Assembly: GCF_025399795.1 (NCBI RefSeq)
Contig: NZ_JAODTZ010000015.1
Span: forward strand, 113,640-177,639
Reading direction: 5' to 3'
Origin: Streptomyces rhizosphaerihabitans
GTDB lineage: Bacteria > Actinomycetota > Actinomycetes > Streptomycetales > Streptomycetaceae
Length of the DNA stretch: 64,000 nucleotides
Shown: positions 16,192 to 24,334 of the stretch, piece after piece
Numbering within the stretch: position 1 is the stretch's first letter
Layout of the letters: each line of letters begins with the position of its first letter
Notes under the pieces: model-generated
Databases searched by the model: none
Seen by the model: the letters and a program-made list of their open reading frames with translations, nothing else
What the model was told of the DNA's origin: nothing
Made by a program: the position numbers and the translations under genes

Positions 16192-17397
16192 ATGGCGCGA
16201 CTCGCCCAGACCGCCGGTCTGACCGACGTCCAGCAGGAGATCCTCTCCACCGTCCGCGATTTCGTGGACAAGGAGATCATCCCGGTAGCGACCGAGCTGG
16301 AGCACCGCGACGAGTACCCGCAAGAAATCGTCGACGGCCTCAAGGAGCTGGGCCTCTTCGGGCTGATGATCCCCGAGGAGTACGGCGGCCTGGGCGAGTC
16401 CCTCCTGACGTACGCGCTGTGCGTCGAGGAGATCGCCCGTGGCTGGATGTCGGTCTCCGGCATCATCAACACCCACTTCATCGTGGCGTACATGATCAAG
16501 CAGCACGGCACGCAGGAGCAGAAGGACCACTTCCTGCCCCGCATGGCGCTCGGTGAGACGCGCGGCGCCTTCTCGATGTCGGAGCCGGCGCTCGGTTCGG
16601 ATGTGTCGGCGATCACATCGAAGGCGGTGAAGGACGGCGAGGAGTACGTCCTGAACGGCCAGAAGATGTGGCTGACGAACGGTGGAACGTCGAATCTGGT
16701 GGCCGTTCTCGTCCGGAGTGACGAAGGACACCCCGAGGGCACGGCGCCCCACAAGTCGATGACGACCTTCCTGGTGGAGAAGGAGCCCGGCTTCGGAGAG
16801 GTCCGCCCCGGCCTCACCATTCCCGGGAAGATCGACAAGATGGGTTACAAGGGGGTCGACACCACCGAACTCATCATGGACGGACTGCGCATTCCGGCCG
16901 ATCGCGTACTCGGCGGGACCACCGGCCGAGGGTTTTACCAAATGATGGACGGAGTCGAGGTCGGCCGCGTCAATGTCGCGGCCCGTGGCTGCGGCGTCGC
17001 GCAGCGTGCATTTGAGCTCGGCGTCTCATATGCCCAGCAACGTCACACTTTCGGCAAAGCCATCGCCCAGCACCAGGCGATCCAGTTCAAGCTGGCCGAA
17101 ATGGCTACCAAGGTCGAGGCCGCCCATGCAATGATGGTGAACGCGGCTCGCAAAAAGGACTCCGGGGAACGAAACGACCTCGAAGCAGGGATGGCGAAGT
17201 ACCTCGCCTCCGAGTACTGCAAAGAGGTGGTGGAAGATGCTTTCCGGATCCACGGCGGCTACGGCTTCTCCAAGGAGTACGAGATCGAACGCCTCTACCG
17301 TGAGGCGCCGATGCTGCTGATCGGTGAAGGTACCGCCGAAATCCAGAAAATGATCATCGGGCGCCGACTGCTCGAAGAGTATCGACTCCAGGGCTAA
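16192..17397 (+). CDS. mcd: Acyl-CoA dehydrogenase, probable (2S)-methylsuccinyl-CoA dehydrogenase
   Basis: This FAD enzyme is expected to oxidise methylsuccinyl-CoA to mesaconyl-CoA. The 401 residues give the standard three-domain fold: GLMIPEEYGGLG, GAFSMSEPALGSDVSAI (flavin and substrate loop), WLTNGGTSN, RHTFGKAIAQHQAIQF and GGYGFSKEYEIERLYREA. The catalytic-base region reads GEGTAEIQ. Rhodobacter Mcd carries a ~150-residue N-terminal extension absent here. The 3' half (from about 16.7 kb) uses far more A/T-ending codons (TTT, CAA, GCA, TCA, AAA, TAT) and a TAA stop, unlike its 5' half and its neighbours. Confidence 0.88.
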   Translation: MARLAQTAGLTDVQQEILSTVRDFVDKEIIPVATELEHRDEYPQEIVDGLKELGLFGLMIPEEYGGLGESLLTYALCVEEIARGWMSVSGIINTHFIVAYMIKQHGTQEQKDHFLPRMALGETRGAFSMSEPALGSDVSAITSKAVKDGEEYVLNGQKMWLTNGGTSNLVAVLVRSDEGHPEGTAPHKSMTTFLVEKEPGFGEVRPGLTIPGKIDKMGYKGVDTTELIMDGLRIPADRVLGGTTGRGFYQMMDGVEVGRVNVAARGCGVAQRAFELGVSYAQQRHTFGKAIAQHQAIQFKLAEMATKVEAAHAMMVNAARKKDSGERNDLEAGMAKYLASEYCKEVVEDAFRIHGGYGFSKEYEIERLYREAPMLLIGEGTAEIQKMIIGRRLLEEYRLQG

Positions 17398-17410
17398 GTG
17401 TCCGGGTTCG

Positions 17411-17441
17411 GGGTGTTTTCTTCGCGAAGAAGATCACACCC
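17411..17441 (+). terminator. Hairpin after the ethylmalonyl-CoA genes
   Basis: A perfect 14-base palindrome TTCTTCGCGAAGAA (17418-17431) lies inside outer arms GGGTGT and ACACCC. It starts 14 bases after the mcd stop and has no T-run. It is a likely transcript end or stabiliser ahead of psd. Confidence 0.5.
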
Positions 17442-17567
17442 CGTCAGCACTCTTCCGCCGTCGACTCCGCATCTTGGCTTGCCCAGTTGCGGTCTGCGAC
17501 CGGTACGATCGCGTGAAAGCCGCCGTCCCCCGTTCGAGCGCGGCATCATCCGCTACGAAGGTCATCC

Positions 17568-18215
17568 ATGCCCCACAGCCAAACCTCTGCACCTCGCGGC
17601 CGGGTCCGCCTCGCGCGCGGAGCATCGCCGTGGCTTCTCCCGACCGTTGCCACCGCAGCACTCAGCCTGGCCCGTTCGCGCCGTTCCGGCGCGGCCAAGG
17701 CCGTGGCCGTACCCGTCACCGCGCTCGCGGCCGGGATGCTGTGGTTCTTCCGCGACCCCGAGCGTGAGATCGCGCAGGGCCGTGTCATCTCGCCCGCCGA
17801 CGGTGTGGTGCAGAGCATCATGCCGTGGAAGGACGGACGCACCCGAGTCGCGATCTTCATGAGCCCGCTCAACGTCCACGTCAACCGCGCGCCACTCTCC
17901 GGCACGGTGACGTCGGTCGAGCACATCCCCGGTGGGTTCGTTCCCGCTTTCAACAAGGAGAGCGAGAACAACGAGCGCGTCGTCTGGCACTTCGACACCG
18001 AGCTCGGTGACATCGAGATGATCCAGATCGCCGGCGCGGTCGCCCGTCGCATCGTGCCCTACATCCCTCAGGGCACGAAGGTCGAGCAGGGTGACCGGAT
18101 CGGACTGATCCGCTTCGGCTCGCGCGTGGACATCTACCTCCCCGAGGGTGTCGAGGTCGACGTGGAGGTCGGTCAGAAGACCGTGGCTGGGGTGACTCGA
18201 ATTGACCGTGATTGA
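17568..18215 (+). CDS. psd: Phosphatidylserine decarboxylase, short (PSD-A) type
   Basis: The enzyme decarboxylates phosphatidylserine to phosphatidylethanolamine at the membrane. The 215-residue proenzyme has an N-terminal hydrophobic anchor (PVTALAAGMLWFF), the conserved VISPADGVVQSI, MSPLNVHVNRAP and HFDTELGDIEM. It ends with the self-cleavage site RFGSRVD, where Gly184-Ser185 would split to give the pyruvoyl alpha chain. It overlaps pssA by 14 bases, so synthesis and decarboxylation of phosphatidylserine are co-produced. A weak promoter (TTGCCC-19-TACGAT, ending at 17509) lies about 60 bases upstream of the ATG. Confidence 0.93.
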   Translation: MPHSQTSAPRGRVRLARGASPWLLPTVATAALSLARSRRSGAAKAVAVPVTALAAGMLWFFRDPEREIAQGRVISPADGVVQSIMPWKDGRTRVAIFMSPLNVHVNRAPLSGTVTSVEHIPGGFVPAFNKESENNERVVWHFDTELGDIEMIQIAGAVARRIVPYIPQGTKVEQGDRIGLIRFGSRVDIYLPEGVEVDVEVGQKTVAGVTRIDRD

Positions 18216-19056
18216 TCCCGAGACACAGGCCGGCTGGGTGCCGGAGGCCGATGAGGTGGACGACGACGAGGAGATGCCCCTCTCGCTCCGCCTCTCGATA
18301 GCCGACACGCTCACTCTCGGCAACGCCACGTGCGGCTTCATGGCGGTGTACTTCACCACCACCGGGATCCTGATCCCGCACCTCACGGGCAGCGACGAGT
18401 CGGGCATGGCCCGTCACTCCGCCGCGACGGCCGTGATCCTCATGCTGTGCGCCGCGGTCTTCGACCTGTTCGACGGCCTGGTGGCCCGCAAGCTGCGCTC
18501 CTCCCCCATGGGCGCCGAGCTGGACAACCTGTCCGACCTGATCAGCTTCGGTCTCGCGCCGGCGTACTTCGTGCTCGTGTACGGCATGGTCGCGGACGAC
18601 GCGTACCAGAAGGTGGCCGCGGTCGGAGCGATCGTGGTGCTCCTGGCCGTGGTGCTGAGGCTCGCGAGATTCTCCTGCGTCACGGTGAAGGACGGCACGT
18701 TCCAGGGCATGCCGAGCCCCTTCGGCGCCCTGACGGTGGTCTCCATCATCCTGCTCGAGCTGCCCTTCGTCGCCACGCTCATGGCGATCATGGGCACCGC
18801 CTGGCTGATGGTGAGCCGGGTCGAGTACCCCAAGCCGCGTGGTCGCCTCGCGGTCGCGATGCTCTCCTGGATCGTGCTCTCGATGGGTCTCCTGGCGGCC
18901 TGGGCGTTCGACGCCCCGGGCGGTCAGCTGCTCCTCCAGACCGGCTGTGCGCTGCAGCTGGTCATGGGCGCGGTGATCCCGCTGTTCGCCACGGCCCGCC
19001 GGGTGAACAACTTCCGGGGCAACCGCCGTGAGGCACGAGCCGCACAGCTCCCGTAA
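18202..19056 (+). CDS. pssA: CDP-diacylglycerol-serine O-phosphatidyltransferase
   Basis: It makes phosphatidylserine from CDP-diacylglycerol and serine, feeding the decarboxylase upstream. The ~284-residue polytopic protein has the CDP-alcohol phosphotransferase motif, read as DLFDGLVAR then GAELDNLSD, with all the expected Asp residues. The spacer between Arg and Gly is seven residues (KLRSSPM) rather than the usual eight. About six or seven hydrophobic segments follow, including VGAIVVLLAVVLRLARF. The first start codon is TTG at 18202; GTG at 18208 is an equally plausible start. The N-terminus is acidic (EADEVDDDEE). Confidence 0.92.
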   Translation: MTVIDPETQAGWVPEADEVDDDEEMPLSLRLSIADTLTLGNATCGFMAVYFTTTGILIPHLTGSDESGMARHSAATAVILMLCAAVFDLFDGLVARKLRSSPMGAELDNLSDLISFGLAPAYFVLVYGMVADDAYQKVAAVGAIVVLLAVVLRLARFSCVTVKDGTFQGMPSPFGALTVVSIILLELPFVATLMAIMGTAWLMVSRVEYPKPRGRLAVAMLSWIVLSMGLLAAWAFDAPGGQLLLQTGCALQLVMGAVIPLFATARRVNNFRGNRREARAAQLP

Positions 19057-19072
19057 CACCCCGTACGTCACG

Positions 19073-19104
19073 AAGGGCCCCGAACCACACGGTTCGGGGC
19101 CCTT
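19073..19104. terminator. Perfect 14-bp hairpin between pssA and the ABC transporter operon
   Basis: AAGGGCCCCGAACC pairs with GGTTCGGGGCCCTT around an ACAC loop. It lies between the convergent pssA and livK genes and can serve both strands. Confidence 0.85.
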
Positions 19105-19169
19105 GTGCGTGAGCGGAGCCATCGGCGCCGCCGAACGCTCCCTTCGCGACCTTCGCGGGAGCGAGGGGG

Positions 19170-20432
19170 TCAGGCGCCGGGCGTGTAACCCTGGGCGACG
19201 GACGAGACCTCGGCCTCACGGACGACCTTCATCCCGCCCACGGCGTTCTTGTCGGGCTGCAGGATGACGCTCTCCTTCGACGACGCCGACTTCGGGTCGG
19301 TGAAGTTCTGGGGGATGCCGAACCCCGGGTCGAACGCGTCGATGGTCAGCAGGGCCTTGTCGACACCCTCGCGGGTGAGGTCCTTGGCCACGCAGGCCTT
19401 CTTCAGCGCCTCGCCGAACGCCGACGCGGCCGTCCAGCCGGCCACCACGCCGTTGTCCAGGGAGTCCTTCGGGTAGGCGGCCTTGTAGTCCGCGACCAGC
19501 TTCTTCGCCTTCGGGGTGTCCGCCCCGATCGGCAGCGAGGGATTGGCCACGTAGTAGTTCGCCTCCAGGGCCGGGGCCGCCGCGGTGGCGAGGAGCTGCG
19601 GGGCGAACGCCGAGTTGTTGCCGATGACCGGCACATTGAACTTGACGGCCGCCGCGACCCCGACGAGCGAGGCCGCCTGCCGCGGTCCCGCGCTGATCAC
19701 GATGGCCTTCACCCCGGCCTTCTTCAGCGCGACGACCTGGCCGGTCATGTCGTTGTCCGTCGGCTTGATCTTCTGCTCGACGACCTTGAGCCCCGACTGC
19801 TTCGCCATGTACCGGGAGCCCGTCAGGGCGTTCTCGCCGTAGTCCCCCTCGAAGTACACATGGCCGATGCTGTCGCCCTTCTTGAGGCCCTTCTCCTTCA
19901 TCAGGAAGTCGATCGCGTTGATCGTCTCGATGTCGTACGTCGAGCCGATGGGCCGGATGTACGGGCTGCCCAGCAGGGTGGCGGACCAGGCCTGCGGCAG
20001 GACCAGGCCCTTGTCCTGTCCGTCGATGCGCTGCTTGACGGCCGCGACGAACGGCGAGCCGATGAACTGGGTGAAGCCCAGCACCTTCGGCGCCAGCTCC
20101 GTGTAGCCGGAGACGGCCTTCTGCGGGTCGTACCCGTGGTCGCGGACCGTCAGCGCCAGCTTGTAGCCGCAGACGCCGCCGGCGGCGTTGGTCTGCTTCA
20201 CATAGAGCTGCTGGGCCTGGGTGACGGACTTGCCGAGCGTCGCGTAGACACCGCTCATGTCGGTGAGCACGCCGAGGCTGATCGTCTTCCCGGAGATCCC
20301 CTCGCCGGTCTTCACGCCGCCGGCCGACTGCTTGTCGCCGCCGTCGTCCTTGGCCTTGGAGCTGCATCCGGCCAGCACGAGCAGGGCGGCCAGCGCCCCG
20401 GCGGCCAGCCGCGCGGTGTGTGTCGTTCTCAT
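19170..20432 (-). CDS. livK: Branched-chain amino acid-type ABC transporter, substrate-binding lipoprotein
   Basis: The 420-residue protein begins with a lipoprotein signal peptide ending in the lipobox LVLAGC, then a charged linker. The mature part is a type I periplasmic-binding fold: ISLGVLTDMSGVYATLGK, GYKLALTVRDHGYDPQKAV and GHVYFEGDYGENALTG. GVKAIVISAGPRQAAS lies in the second lobe. It would capture an amino acid or related ligand outside the cell and deliver it to LivHM. ATG follows GGGGAGGAA. ATGA overlaps the permease stop, so it is last in the operon livF-G-H-M-K, an unusual place for the binding protein. Confidence 0.9.
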   Translation of the reverse strand: MRTTHTARLAAGALAALLVLAGCSSKAKDDGGDKQSAGGVKTGEGISGKTISLGVLTDMSGVYATLGKSVTQAQQLYVKQTNAAGGVCGYKLALTVRDHGYDPQKAVSGYTELAPKVLGFTQFIGSPFVAAVKQRIDGQDKGLVLPQAWSATLLGSPYIRPIGSTYDIETINAIDFLMKEKGLKKGDSIGHVYFEGDYGENALTGSRYMAKQSGLKVVEQKIKPTDNDMTGQVVALKKAGVKAIVISAGPRQAASLVGVAAAVKFNVPVIGNNSAFAPQLLATAAAPALEANYYVANPSLPIGADTPKAKKLVADYKAAYPKDSLDNGVVAGWTAASAFGEALKKACVAKDLTREGVDKALLTIDAFDPGFGIPQNFTDPKSASSKESVILQPDKNAVGGMKVVREAEVSSVAQGYTPGA

Positions 20433-21562
20433 CGTTCCTCCCCTGGAGTGGCCCCGGGACGGGGCTTGACGCGAAGCCGGGCGGCCACCCTGACCAGACC
20501 GCCCGGAAGAAAGAGCACCACCGCCACGACGGCGGCGCCGTACAGGTACCGGGCCGCCTCGCCGGGCGCGATCCCGCCCATTCCCGGGTCGGAGACCAGG
20601 GGCAGGGTGTCGCTGTAGCGGGTCAGCAGCTGCGGCAGCAGCGAGACGAACACGGCCCCGACGACCGCCCCGGCGACCGAGCCGAGCCCGCCGATGACGA
20701 TCATGGCGAGGTAGTCGAGCGAGAGCGTGATCCCGAAGTAGTCGGGCACGGTGCGCTGGAAGACCAGGGCGAGCAGCACCCCGGCCAGGCCCGCGTACAT
20801 CGAGGACAGGACGAAGACGGCGGCGCGGTACCGGGCGACGGGCACGCCGATCACCCCGGCCGCGATCCGGTGGTCGCGGATCGCGTTCATCGCCCGGCCG
20901 GGCCGTCCGCGCAGCACCCCTCGGGCGAACAGCCCGCAGCCGAGGAGCAGCAGCAGACCCACGTACCAGAGCTTCTCGGCCGAGCCGAACGGCACGGCGG
21001 CGACGAGGAGCTCGCGGTCGTCGAAGGTGAGACCGAAGAGGCTGAGCGGCGGTACGTCGCGGCCGTTGAAGCCGCCCGTCAGATCCCGGGCGTTGAACAG
21101 GACGTGCTGTCCGATGAAGATCAGGGCCAGCGTGGCGATGCCGAGGTAGGCGCCGCGCAGCCGTCCCGCGATCGGGCTGAACAGGCCCCCGGCGATCCCG
21201 GAGACGGCCACGGCGAGCACGGCCGCGAGCCACGTCGGCAGTCCCAGGCCGGTGAGGCCGTCGCCTCCGTCTGCCGCGAACACGCAGTAGCCGTACGCGC
21301 CGACCGCGAGGAAGAAGGCGTGTCCCATGGAGAGCTGACCGGTCGCGCCGGTGAGGAGGTTGAGGCCGATCGCGCCGATCGCGGCGGCCATCGCGAACAG
21401 ACCGGCCTCGAGCCAGAAGCGGTCGACGTAGAAGGGCAGCGCGAGCAGCAGTACGGCGCCGGCGGCCCCGATCGCGGTCCGGGCGCCGGGCAGCCGGATC
21501 GTGCGCCGGCGGGCGGGCCGGGGGGCGCTGCCCGTCTCGTCACGGGTGAGGACCTCAGACAC
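20429..21562 (-). CDS. livM: Branched-chain amino acid-type ABC transporter permease
   Basis: The 377-residue permease has about ten hydrophobic helices and the LivM signature GLNLLTGATGQLSMGHAFF near residues 55-75. The coupling loop facing the ATPases is RGRPGRAMNAIRDHRIAAG. The C-terminal basic tail is cytoplasmic. GTG at 21562 was chosen because AAGGAGCTCG lies just upstream within the livH end; the two genes overlap by eight bases. An upstream in-frame ATG would add ~48 residues that only make sense in the livH frame. Confidence 0.9.
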   Translation of the reverse strand: MSEVLTRDETGSAPRPARRRTIRLPGARTAIGAAGAVLLLALPFYVDRFWLEAGLFAMAAAIGAIGLNLLTGATGQLSMGHAFFLAVGAYGYCVFAADGGDGLTGLGLPTWLAAVLAVAVSGIAGGLFSPIAGRLRGAYLGIATLALIFIGQHVLFNARDLTGGFNGRDVPPLSLFGLTFDDRELLVAAVPFGSAEKLWYVGLLLLLGCGLFARGVLRGRPGRAMNAIRDHRIAAGVIGVPVARYRAAVFVLSSMYAGLAGVLLALVFQRTVPDYFGITLSLDYLAMIVIGGLGSVAGAVVGAVFVSLLPQLLTRYSDTLPLVSDPGMGGIAPGEAARYLYGAAVVAVVLFLPGGLVRVAARLRVKPRPGATPGEER

Positions 21563-22445
21563 GGGCGAGCTCCTTCGTGCCGAACAGCCCGGCGGGCCGG
21601 ATGAGCAGGATCGCGACCATGACCGCGTACGGCGCGAGATCGCCGATACCGCGCCCGAGGAAGGTGAGGTCGCTCTGGTAGCCGGTGGCCATGGATTCGG
21701 TGACACCGACGAGGAGACCGCCGACCAGCGCGCCGGTCGTCGAGTCGAGGCCTCCGAGGATCGCCGCGGGGAACGCCTTGAGCGCGGCCAGCGAGGTGGC
21801 CCGTTCGAGACCGGGGGTCGGGAAGACGGTCAGGAACAGCGCGGCGACGGCCGCGAGGCCGCCCGCCACCGCCCAGGCCCCCAGCGACACCCTGCCCAGC
21901 CGGACCCCCATCAGGGCAGCCGTCTCCGGGCTCTCCGCGGCGGCGCGCATCGCCACGCCCCAGGACGTGTAGCGGAAGGCGAGCAGAAAGGCGGTGATGA
22001 GCACGGACGCCGTGACGAACGCCGCGATCCGGGTGTGGGCGATGGACACCGGTCCGACGGTGAGGACGGCGTTGCCCCAGGGGTCGCCCATCACCAGGAC
22101 GTCCGTGCCGATACGGCGGGTCAGTTCGGTGGTGAGAAGGATGTCGACGCCGATGGTGACGATGGCGAGGACGCTCTGGTCGGTACCCCGGTAGCGGCGC
22201 ATCACCAGGAACTCCACGGCCGCCCCCACCAGTGCGGCGCCCGCGACACCGGCGAGCAGCGCGGGCCAGAAGCCGATGTCGTCGTGGAGGGTCGCGGTGA
22301 CATAACCACCGGCGAGCAGCAGCGAGGCGTGTGCGAAGTTGACGACCTCGGTGGCCCGGAAGATGACGACGAAGCCAAGGGCGATGAGGGCGTAGACGGA
22401 GCCCAACGACAGGCCGTTGAGCAGGAGTTCGGCGAAGGTGCTCAT
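21555..22445 (-). CDS. livH: Branched-chain amino acid-type ABC transporter permease
   Basis: The 296-residue inner-membrane permease opens with LLNGLSLGSVYALIALGFVV and NFAHASLLLAGGYV, both strongly conserved in LivH. The coupling loop is RYTSWGVAMRAAAESPETA, and AFPAAILGGLDSTTGALVGG is the usual late glycine-rich helix. It forms the channel with LivM. The ATG overlaps the livG stop (ATGA) and the stop overlaps the livM start, so the whole operon is translationally linked. Confidence 0.92.
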   Translation of the reverse strand: MSTFAELLLNGLSLGSVYALIALGFVVIFRATEVVNFAHASLLLAGGYVTATLHDDIGFWPALLAGVAGAALVGAAVEFLVMRRYRGTDQSVLAIVTIGVDILLTTELTRRIGTDVLVMGDPWGNAVLTVGPVSIAHTRIAAFVTASVLITAFLLAFRYTSWGVAMRAAAESPETAALMGVRLGRVSLGAWAVAGGLAAVAALFLTVFPTPGLERATSLAALKAFPAAILGGLDSTTGALVGGLLVGVTESMATGYQSDLTFLGRGIGDLAPYAVMVAILLIRPAGLFGTKELARV

Positions 22446-23323
22446 GAAGCGGTCTCCTCTGGGTCGGCGCGCTCGCCCAGATAGGCGCGTACCACCGCCG
22501 GATCGTTCTGTACGTCCGCGGGGGCGCCGTCGGCGATACGGCGCCCGAAGTCCAGTACGGTCACCGCGTCGGCGAGCCGCATCACCACCCCCATGTCGTG
22601 TTCCACCAGCACGATCGAGATGCCGAGGCTGTCGCGAACTCCCGCGACGACCGCGGCGGTTCGGCGGCGTTCGGCGGCGGTCATGCCCGCGACGGGTTCG
22701 TCCAGGAGCAGGATCCGGGGTTCCATGCACAGGGCCCGGGCGAGCTCGGCGAGCTTCTGCTGTCCGTACGGGAGCGAACCGGCGGGCCGGTCGAGCTGCC
22801 GCTCCAGGCCCACGAACGCGGCGATCTCGCGGACGCGTTCGCGGTGCCGCCGGTCCTCGCGGGCCGCCGAGGGCAGCCGCAGCCCGGCGGCGAGGAATCC
22901 GGCGCGGGTCAGCCGGTGCCGGCCGAGCAGCAGGCAGTCCTCGACGGTGGCGTGCGGGGGCAGGGCTAGGTTCTGGAAGATGCGGGCCACGCCCAGCCCG
23001 GCGATCCGGTGCGGCGGCAGTCCGGTGAGTTCGTGCTTCCCGAGGCGGACGCTTCCGGCGGCGGGCCGGCAGACGCCGGACAGCACGTTGAAGCAGGTGG
23101 ACTTTCCTGCCCCGTTGGGTCCGATGAGGGCGTGCACGGTGCCGGGCCGAACGGTGAAGCTCACCGCGTCGAGCGCGGTCAGCCCCGCGAAACGGACCGT
23201 CACGTCCCTGACGTCGAGCGAGGGAATGCCGGAGGGCACGGCTGCTTGAGCGGTGGCCTGTGCGGCCGCTTCTTGAGCCGTGGCGTGTGCGGCCGCTTGT
23301 CGGCCGGTGGCTTCTGTGGTCAC
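22442..23323 (-). CDS. livG: Branched-chain amino acid-type ABC transporter, ATP-binding protein
   Basis: This 293-residue ATPase has Walker A GPNGAGKST, signature LPYGQQKLAELARAL, Walker B RILLLDEPVAGM and the H-loop VLVEHDMGVV. GTG at 23323 was selected because GGAGGAA sits nine bases upstream; a GTG six codons earlier would place that site inside the gene. The first ~30 residues are an Ala/Gln/Thr repeat (TAQEAAAQATAQAAV) not found in typical LivG. Position 24 bases after livF and ATGA overlap with livH show one transcript. Confidence 0.9.
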   Translation of the reverse strand: MTTEATGRQAAAHATAQEAAAQATAQAAVPSGIPSLDVRDVTVRFAGLTALDAVSFTVRPGTVHALIGPNGAGKSTCFNVLSGVCRPAAGSVRLGKHELTGLPPHRIAGLGVARIFQNLALPPHATVEDCLLLGRHRLTRAGFLAAGLRLPSAAREDRRHRERVREIAAFVGLERQLDRPAGSLPYGQQKLAELARALCMEPRILLLDEPVAGMTAAERRRTAAVVAGVRDSLGISIVLVEHDMGVVMRLADAVTVLDFGRRIADGAPADVQNDPAVVRAYLGERADPEETAS

Positions 23324-23347
23324 TCTGTCGTGTTCCTCCACGGCGGG

Positions 23348-24154
23348 TCACCCCTTCCAACGGGACAGGGACGGGAGGGCGCCGCGCGCGGAAGCCCCGT
23401 CGGCCGCCGCGTCCTCGTCGACCACGCCGAGATAGCGGCGGCGCACCTCGTCGGAGGCGGCGAGTTCGTCCGCGGGACCGGACAGGGTCACCTCGCCGAC
23501 CTCCAGGACATAGGCGCTGGACGCGAGTCGCAGGGCGAGGGCGGCATTCTGTTCGACGAGCAGGACGGAGGTGCCCTGTTCGTTGATCTCCCGCACGGTG
23601 TCGGCGATCCGAGCGGCCATCAGCGGGGCGAGCCCGAGCGAGGGTTCGTCGAGCAGCAGCACCTTGGGGGCGCCCATGAGCGCCCGGCCGACCGCGAGCA
23701 TCTGCTGCTCCCCGCCGGACAGCAGCCCCGCCCGTTGCTGGGCGCGGTCGGCGAGGACGGGGAACAGCTCGTGCACGCGTCGCAGGGCGCGTGCCCGGTC
23801 CGCGCGGCCGCCGGTACCGCCGAGTGCTCCGGCGCGCAGATTGTCCGCGACCGTCATCCGGCTGAACACCCGCCTTCCTTCCGGGACTTGGGACACCCCG
23901 GCGGCCACCACCCGGTCCGGCGGCAGCCGGTCCAACGGTCGCCCGCCCAGCGTGACCGTGCCGCCGGTGACCGCTCCCCCGTGGAAGGAGAGGGTCCGGC
24001 ACACCGCCCGCAGCAGCGTCGACTTGCCCGCGCCGTTGGCGCCGAGGACCGTCACCACGGCTGCCTCGGGCACCTCCAACGACACATGACGCAGTGCGCG
24101 TACGGGGCCGTATCCGACCGACAGTTCCCGCACGAGCAGAGCGGAACCGCCCAT
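23348..24154 (-). CDS. livF: Branched-chain amino acid-type ABC transporter, ATP-binding protein
   Basis: The 268-residue second ATPase of the transporter has Walker A GANGAGKST, the LivF hallmark VPEGRRVFSRMTVADNL, signature LLSGGEQQMLAVGRAL, Walker B VLLLDEPSLGL and LLVEQNAALAL. The C-terminal 25 residues (DEDAAADGASARGALPSL) are an extra low-complexity tail. ATG follows AGGGAG. It is the first gene of the operon, divergent from the PucR-type regulator over a 180-base gap that contains a perfect dyad. Confidence 0.92.
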   Translation of the reverse strand: MGGSALLVRELSVGYGPVRALRHVSLEVPEAAVVTVLGANGAGKSTLLRAVCRTLSFHGGAVTGGTVTLGGRPLDRLPPDRVVAAGVSQVPEGRRVFSRMTVADNLRAGALGGTGGRADRARALRRVHELFPVLADRAQQRAGLLSGGEQQMLAVGRALMGAPKVLLLDEPSLGLAPLMAARIADTVREINEQGTSVLLVEQNAALALRLASSAYVLEVGEVTLSGPADELAASDEVRRRYLGVVDEDAAADGASARGALPSLSRWKG

Positions 24155-24264
24155 GGCATCTCCCTTGTCCTCGCTCGGTGTGGCGCTCACCTCAGCACCG
24201 GCGGGCACCCCCGTCCACGGGCTGCGGCCGATACGCGGCGGGAGCCCACCGGTGGCGCCCGCCC

Positions 24265-24282
24265 GTTGTGCATGCGCACAAC
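24265..24282. promoter_or_regulatory. Perfect dyad GTTGTGC-ATGC-GCACAAC in the liv/regulator divergent gap
   Basis: Seven-base arms match exactly around a four-base centre, in the 180-base gap between livF (minus) and the PucR-type gene (plus). It lies about 52 bases from the regulator ATG and 110 from livF. Position suggests an operator for the adjacent regulator. Confidence 0.6.
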
Positions 24283-24334
24283 ACCGCGTGTCAGGGGCCT
24301 GTGCGACCCCGTGTCCGGGTGGGATCCTCCGGCC

